From contig CAAEUM010000046.1 in assembly GCA_900759225.1 (NCBI GenBank), positions 1 to 6,310 on the forward strand: 6,310 bases of DNA. The letters are read 5' to 3'. The position numbers were made by a program, and so were the translations under genes. Shown here piece by piece: positions 5,001 through 6,310 of the stretch (positions are counted from its first letter, which is position 1; each line of letters opens with the position of its first letter). The DNA comes from Lachnospiraceae bacterium (lineage in GTDB: Bacteria; Bacillota; Clostridia; Lachnospirales; Lachnospiraceae). Below the pieces are notes generated by a model. The model saw only the letters and a list, made by a program, of their open reading frames with translations. It was not told where the DNA came from and searched no databases.

Positions 5001-6310
5001 TTATCATCGCCTGCATTGTCATAGATGCTTCCGCCGCTTATAGAGCCAAACAGGCCTCCCGCCTTATCGCCCTCTGCCTCTACCTGCACCTTGTGCAGAT
5101 AATTCTTGTAAATGCTTAAAGGCGCCAACTCGCTTCCTCCAAGGCCTCCTGCAAAGCTTTCGCCTGTCTCCTGATCTGCCCCTGCTTTTATTGCCGTATC
5201 AGCCACACCGCAATAGCTTATACTGTGAAGTGTCCGTTCCGCCTTTCCATAGACGCCTCCTGCATAGCTTCCGCTGGCTTCAATTTCCGACCGGGCTGTC
5301 AGGCAGTCGTTGATGCTCTGCCTGCATTCTCCTACGATCCCTCCTGCCATAACAGGTGCGCTCACCTTAAGGCGGTCTGCCAGGGAATGACTGATTCCGC
5401 TGTCATTGATCCCTACAAGCCCTCCAGCACCGGAGGTAAGCGCTGTTACCTCCATATTTTCCGCTGTAAGCTGGGTTCCGCCGTTTGAACCTGTAACGCC
5501 TCCTGCATAGCTTCCTGCCGTGACGGAGGCCTTCTTAAGGGTATACCCCTTTTCACCTGCGTCCACTGATCTTGCACCGCAGTAGTTGAGGTAGCCTGAA
5601 CCGGTTATGCCTCCTGCATAGATGGCAGTCGGCGCGTACACCTCTGTATTTTCCTGAAACATGAAATACTGGTGGTTATAGCCTGCACCCATAACACCCC
5701 CGATACTTGTAGGCTGGCTTCCGGATGCCTCCTCAGGCGGAACCGTTACAAAGGTATCTGCAACCAGGGAAGCCTTCCTCATGCTGGCTCCGTTTGTTTC
5801 CTCCGGCATAATAAACTGGCCGTAGCCCACCGCCCCTCCGATATGGCGTACACCGTTTCCTGTGCCTGTCACCTTAATTCCTGACACCTGGATCGAATCC
5901 GTAAGTATTCCATGACCGATAATGCCTCCTACCTGGTTTGTTCCCTGCACCTCATAGCTGGAGCTGTAGTCATGCTCCCCTTCATATTTCAGCGTTCCCT
6001 TGGCTGTAATCCGTTTTACCGGATTTAAGCTGTAGCCGGAAAGGCCTCCTGTATATATATTTCCGTATACCTTTATATCCGTCAGGGTGACATCCTGTAT
6101 CTCCCCAAGGTTGTAGGCCACACAGCCTGTATAATTTCCCAGGCCGGAGCGGATCGTAATATCCTTAAAGCTTACATTTTCAATGACGCCCTGATTGATT
6201 CCGATAAGGCCGATATTTTCGTGGCTGGTCCGTTTATCCGTTTCAGCGATCTTCCACTCACAGTCCTCAAAGGTCACGTTGCTGATGCCGGATAAGCAGG
6301 GATCAATAAA
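2006..6310 (-). CDS. Large GLUG-repeat surface protein with acidic stalk and C-terminal membrane anchor (5' end off window)
   Basis: The frame is open to the right edge, giving 1434 residues plus a TAA stop at 2006-2008. The beginning FIDPCLSGISNVTFEDCEW is internal, so start and signal peptide lie outside. Residue numbers below count from the window edge. Residues ~30-495: at least 13 GGxxG motifs of the GLUG type (such as AGGLVGIN, AGGIVGE, YAGGVTG, VGGLAG) spaced 26-46 residues, probably a beta-helix. Residues ~495-915: beta-rich, unassigned, with many Tyr/Trp. Residues ~916-1091: aromatic/Gly hairpins (YYYTCGGQLMDKDG, DGKVYELSG, NGEVYASFLNESGRLTDG, PYVLVRYENGIAKGFNYVTG). Residues ~1143-1347: Ala/Glu/Ser/Asp/Gly-rich acidic stalk. 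Residues ~1360-1408: charged, helical. Residues 1410-1430: transmembrane segment followed by RKRR. No LPxTG and no HExxH are visible, so neither sortase anchoring nor the GLUG-containing M26 metallopeptidase class is supported. An adhesin or envelope role is likely; the exact function is unknown. Confidence 0.88.
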   Translation of the reverse strand, partial: FIDPCLSGISNVTFEDCEWKIAETDKRTSHENIGLIGINQGVIENVSFKDITIRSGLGNYTGCVAYNLGEIQDVTLTDIKVYGNIYTGGLSGYSLNPVKRITAKGTLKYEGEHDYSSSYEVQGTNQVGGIIGHGILTDSIQVSGIKVTGTGNGVRHIGGAVGYGQFIMPEETNGASMRKASLVADTFVTVPPEEASGSQPTSIGGVMGAGYNHQYFMFQENTEVYAPTAIYAGGITGSGYLNYCGARSVDAGEKGYTLKKASVTAGSYAGGVTGSNGGTQLTAENMEVTALTSGAGGLVGINDSGISHSLADRLKVSAPVMAGGIVGECRQSINDCLTARSEIEASGSYAGGVYGKAERTLHSISYCGVADTAIKAGADQETGESFAGGLGGSELAPLSIYKNYLHKVQVEAEGDKAGGLFGSISGGSIYDNAGDDKTTVTGKNHVGGLAGQVISRRVLSGDYQNIQLYNSYSAVTVKGSDDTGSNYIGGLVGSYVTGDGAAPGQDNVRGLVMMGAVTGNADTSDLILNMADGSDWSSRSLRVFTEATLNGKRAAEMTEQYPNALESFKTAALGGTIPNEEADTEVLYSTLLVTDKDLRDERIYKEEEALGGMKWLISGGNNTWNYKSLGRMDAESEANVTHKSSAAVTVSGNGQIIEGPVGTGLIDAASLIGTDKEKPPVAKIEMEADKYYWYKLYQAKDTGRVQLAAAAGDSLPLAGRGYYMGYVVKDGVGKFTAIIKVDTDSYMPFIWINDKTYGRTLSFQEGFPSGLGENDPLWVWDEGSNESGSDAGYICKGYYALDDLFYGGVVIPKAGTDQSQTLILEGELSPVTLYPSGADTINLELNASYEAYTGLKAVSGGVTLCDTVPKQRVYTLPYDYRSPVTVTVSTGVGADSQTLTFDASSLRRTVMTFGDNYYYTCGGQLMDKDGLCLEEEIIHLWGGEALSVDGKVYELSGSLEASGGELAVKPFWQDETLKTFGSFTEVNEGEAPFIQEQQLVRKNGELFALTGEQSLKGMVLDSYNGEVYASFLNESGRLTDGADRLHTPKSFNRSGIAHMSSTLDCSEPYVLVRYENGIAKGFNYVTGEELAVENALTDVSLLDFAAGFTDEFFGREDAGALEFVDLKKLENQLLLRPITDEQLEDARNRLEATAEGAISEAESEAAEGAAEPEGGNAAGDAADAVTENKAEADSALVESKAGADGAEADGALTGNNAGADGTLAEDKAGDGAENAASEEKAKAEASEGAPHKELSAEADASEDKEASAESEASPQDGASMEKKTEAEDIEDIGKEPKAPSDPKEEEGSAEGGGSEKPEKSTTGETAGSPEGRKPESSAGKPAQGRSSSYTYAFNTKDGTSRLYRSEDLLSKSGDKLMDEEEKLELMKAAGIINEDYAAAQEISEEESKQGILMFSAAVCIALGLSAYLIYRKRR
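2021..2083 (-). other. C-terminal transmembrane anchor of the large surface protein
   Basis: Residues GILMFSAAVCIALGLSAYLI form one hydrophobic helix of about 21 residues, followed by YRKRR and the stop. The positive-inside rule places the tail in the cytoplasm and the rest outside. No LPxTG-like motif precedes it; the upstream residues are acidic (EISEEESKQ), so the protein probably stays membrane-embedded. Confidence 0.82.
2270..2884 (-). other. Low-complexity acidic stalk region (Ala/Glu/Ser/Asp/Gly-rich) of the large surface protein
   Basis: About 205 residues consist largely of A, E, S, D, G and K, with loose internal repeats such as ESKAGADG, NNAGADG, EDKAGDG, EEKAKAEAS and EDKEASAESEAS. 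Toward the membrane side it becomes richer in Pro, Lys and Glu (KEPKAPSDPKEEEGSAEG). It has no aromatic residues and is strongly acidic, as expected for a disordered spacer that carries the folded head across the wall. Its codon pattern leaves several other frames open on both strands; those antisense frames are by-products. Confidence 0.8.
5253..5272 (-). repeat. 20-nt exact direct repeat, copy A
   Basis: The plus-strand sequence acgcctcctgcatagcttcc occurs here and again at 5496-5515 in the same reading frame. It encodes the GSYAGGV core of two GLUG units. It is the longest exact DNA repeat I noticed and could seed slippage or recombination between coils; it is not a mobile-element end. Confidence 0.75.
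5496..5515 (-). repeat. 20-nt exact direct repeat, copy B
   Basis: Identical to 5253-5272, 243 nt away centre to centre (81 codons), so the spacing preserves frame. Recombination between the copies would remove three GLUG units without a frameshift. Confidence 0.75.

Larger units (their letters stand above)
4826..6230 (-). repeat. GLUG-type protein repeat array (about 13 GGxxG units)
   Basis: GG-[LIVA]-x-G motifs occur at residues 88, 128, 158, 204, 233, 270, 296, 323, 351, 388, 418, 447 and 489 of the window fragment. They include GGLSG, GGIIG, GGAVG, GGVMG, GGITG, GGVTG, GGLVG, GGIVG, GGVYG, GGLGG, GGLFG and GGLAG. Each is followed by a variable loop and alternating hydrophobic strands such as LKVSAP or ASVTAGS. 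Degenerate copies (IGLIGINQG, TGCVAYNLGE) precede the first clear unit. The pattern is that of the Pfam GLUG motif, known from large extracellular proteins of Firmicutes and Bacteroidetes. The coils diverge at DNA level, pointing to an old array with little recent duplication. Confidence 0.85.

Noticed and set aside
4826..6230. Regularly recurring short words on the plus strand (gcctcctgcatag and similar) suggesting a CRISPR or satellite array
   Set aside because: The spacing is irregular, the copies diverge, and the periodicity is explained by in-frame codons for GLUG GGxxG motifs within one open frame.
6275..6277. GTG at 6277-6275 as the start codon of the large protein
   Set aside because: The frame stays open for 11 more codons to the window edge, the codon reads naturally as Val in SNVTFEDCEW, and no ribosome binding site precedes it. 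The true start lies outside the window.
2006..6310. IgA-protease-like M26 metallopeptidase, suggested by GLUG repeats in a large Firmicute surface protein
   Set aside because: No HExxH zinc-binding motif is visible in the 1434 residues present, and the C-terminal part is a stalk and TM anchor rather than a protease domain.

Overview
The window reads almost entirely from the minus strand. It fits a Gram-positive anaerobic Firmicute, most likely a gut Clostridia/Lachnospiraceae member. This rests on strong AGGAGG-type ribosome binding sites, a consensus sigma-A promoter, choline/glucan-binding-like wall-binding repeats, a GLUG-repeat surface protein, and a TIGR03960-type radical SAM gene of the kind conserved in Clostridia. 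The genus cannot be named from sequence alone.

Layout in the direction of transcription (right to left). (1) 6310-2006 is one very large open frame with its 5' end off the window: 1434 residues of a surface protein. It holds at least 13 GLUG-like GGxxG repeats (probable beta-helix), a long beta-rich region I cannot assign, a module of degenerate aromatic/Gly hairpins, an acidic Ala/Glu/Ser/Asp/Gly-rich stalk of about 200 residues, a short charged helical segment, and a C-terminal membrane anchor with an RKRR tail and no LPxTG sortase signal. (2) After a 13-bp gap with a perfect AGGAGG, 1992-967 encodes a 341-residue secreted protein. It has a signal peptide followed only by degenerate cell-wall-binding-type repeats, with no catalytic domain. 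The two genes are almost certainly co-transcribed and look like an envelope module: a membrane-anchored stalked protein plus a secreted wall-binding partner. (3) 769-966 is a 198-bp intergenic spacer. It contains a long imperfect inverted repeat starting at the stop codon of gene 2, then a TTGCCA-N17-TATAAT promoter. (4) 768-1 is the first 256 codons of a TIGR03960-like B12-binding-domain/radical SAM protein. The CxxxCxxC cluster motif would lie just past the left edge.

The window therefore appears to be the junction between an accessory surface-protein operon and a conserved housekeeping transcription unit. I found no tRNA, rRNA, CRISPR array, transposase or phage gene. The least explained parts are the beta-rich centre of the large protein, its possible relation to the wall-binding repeats of its neighbour, and the inverted repeat in the spacer.
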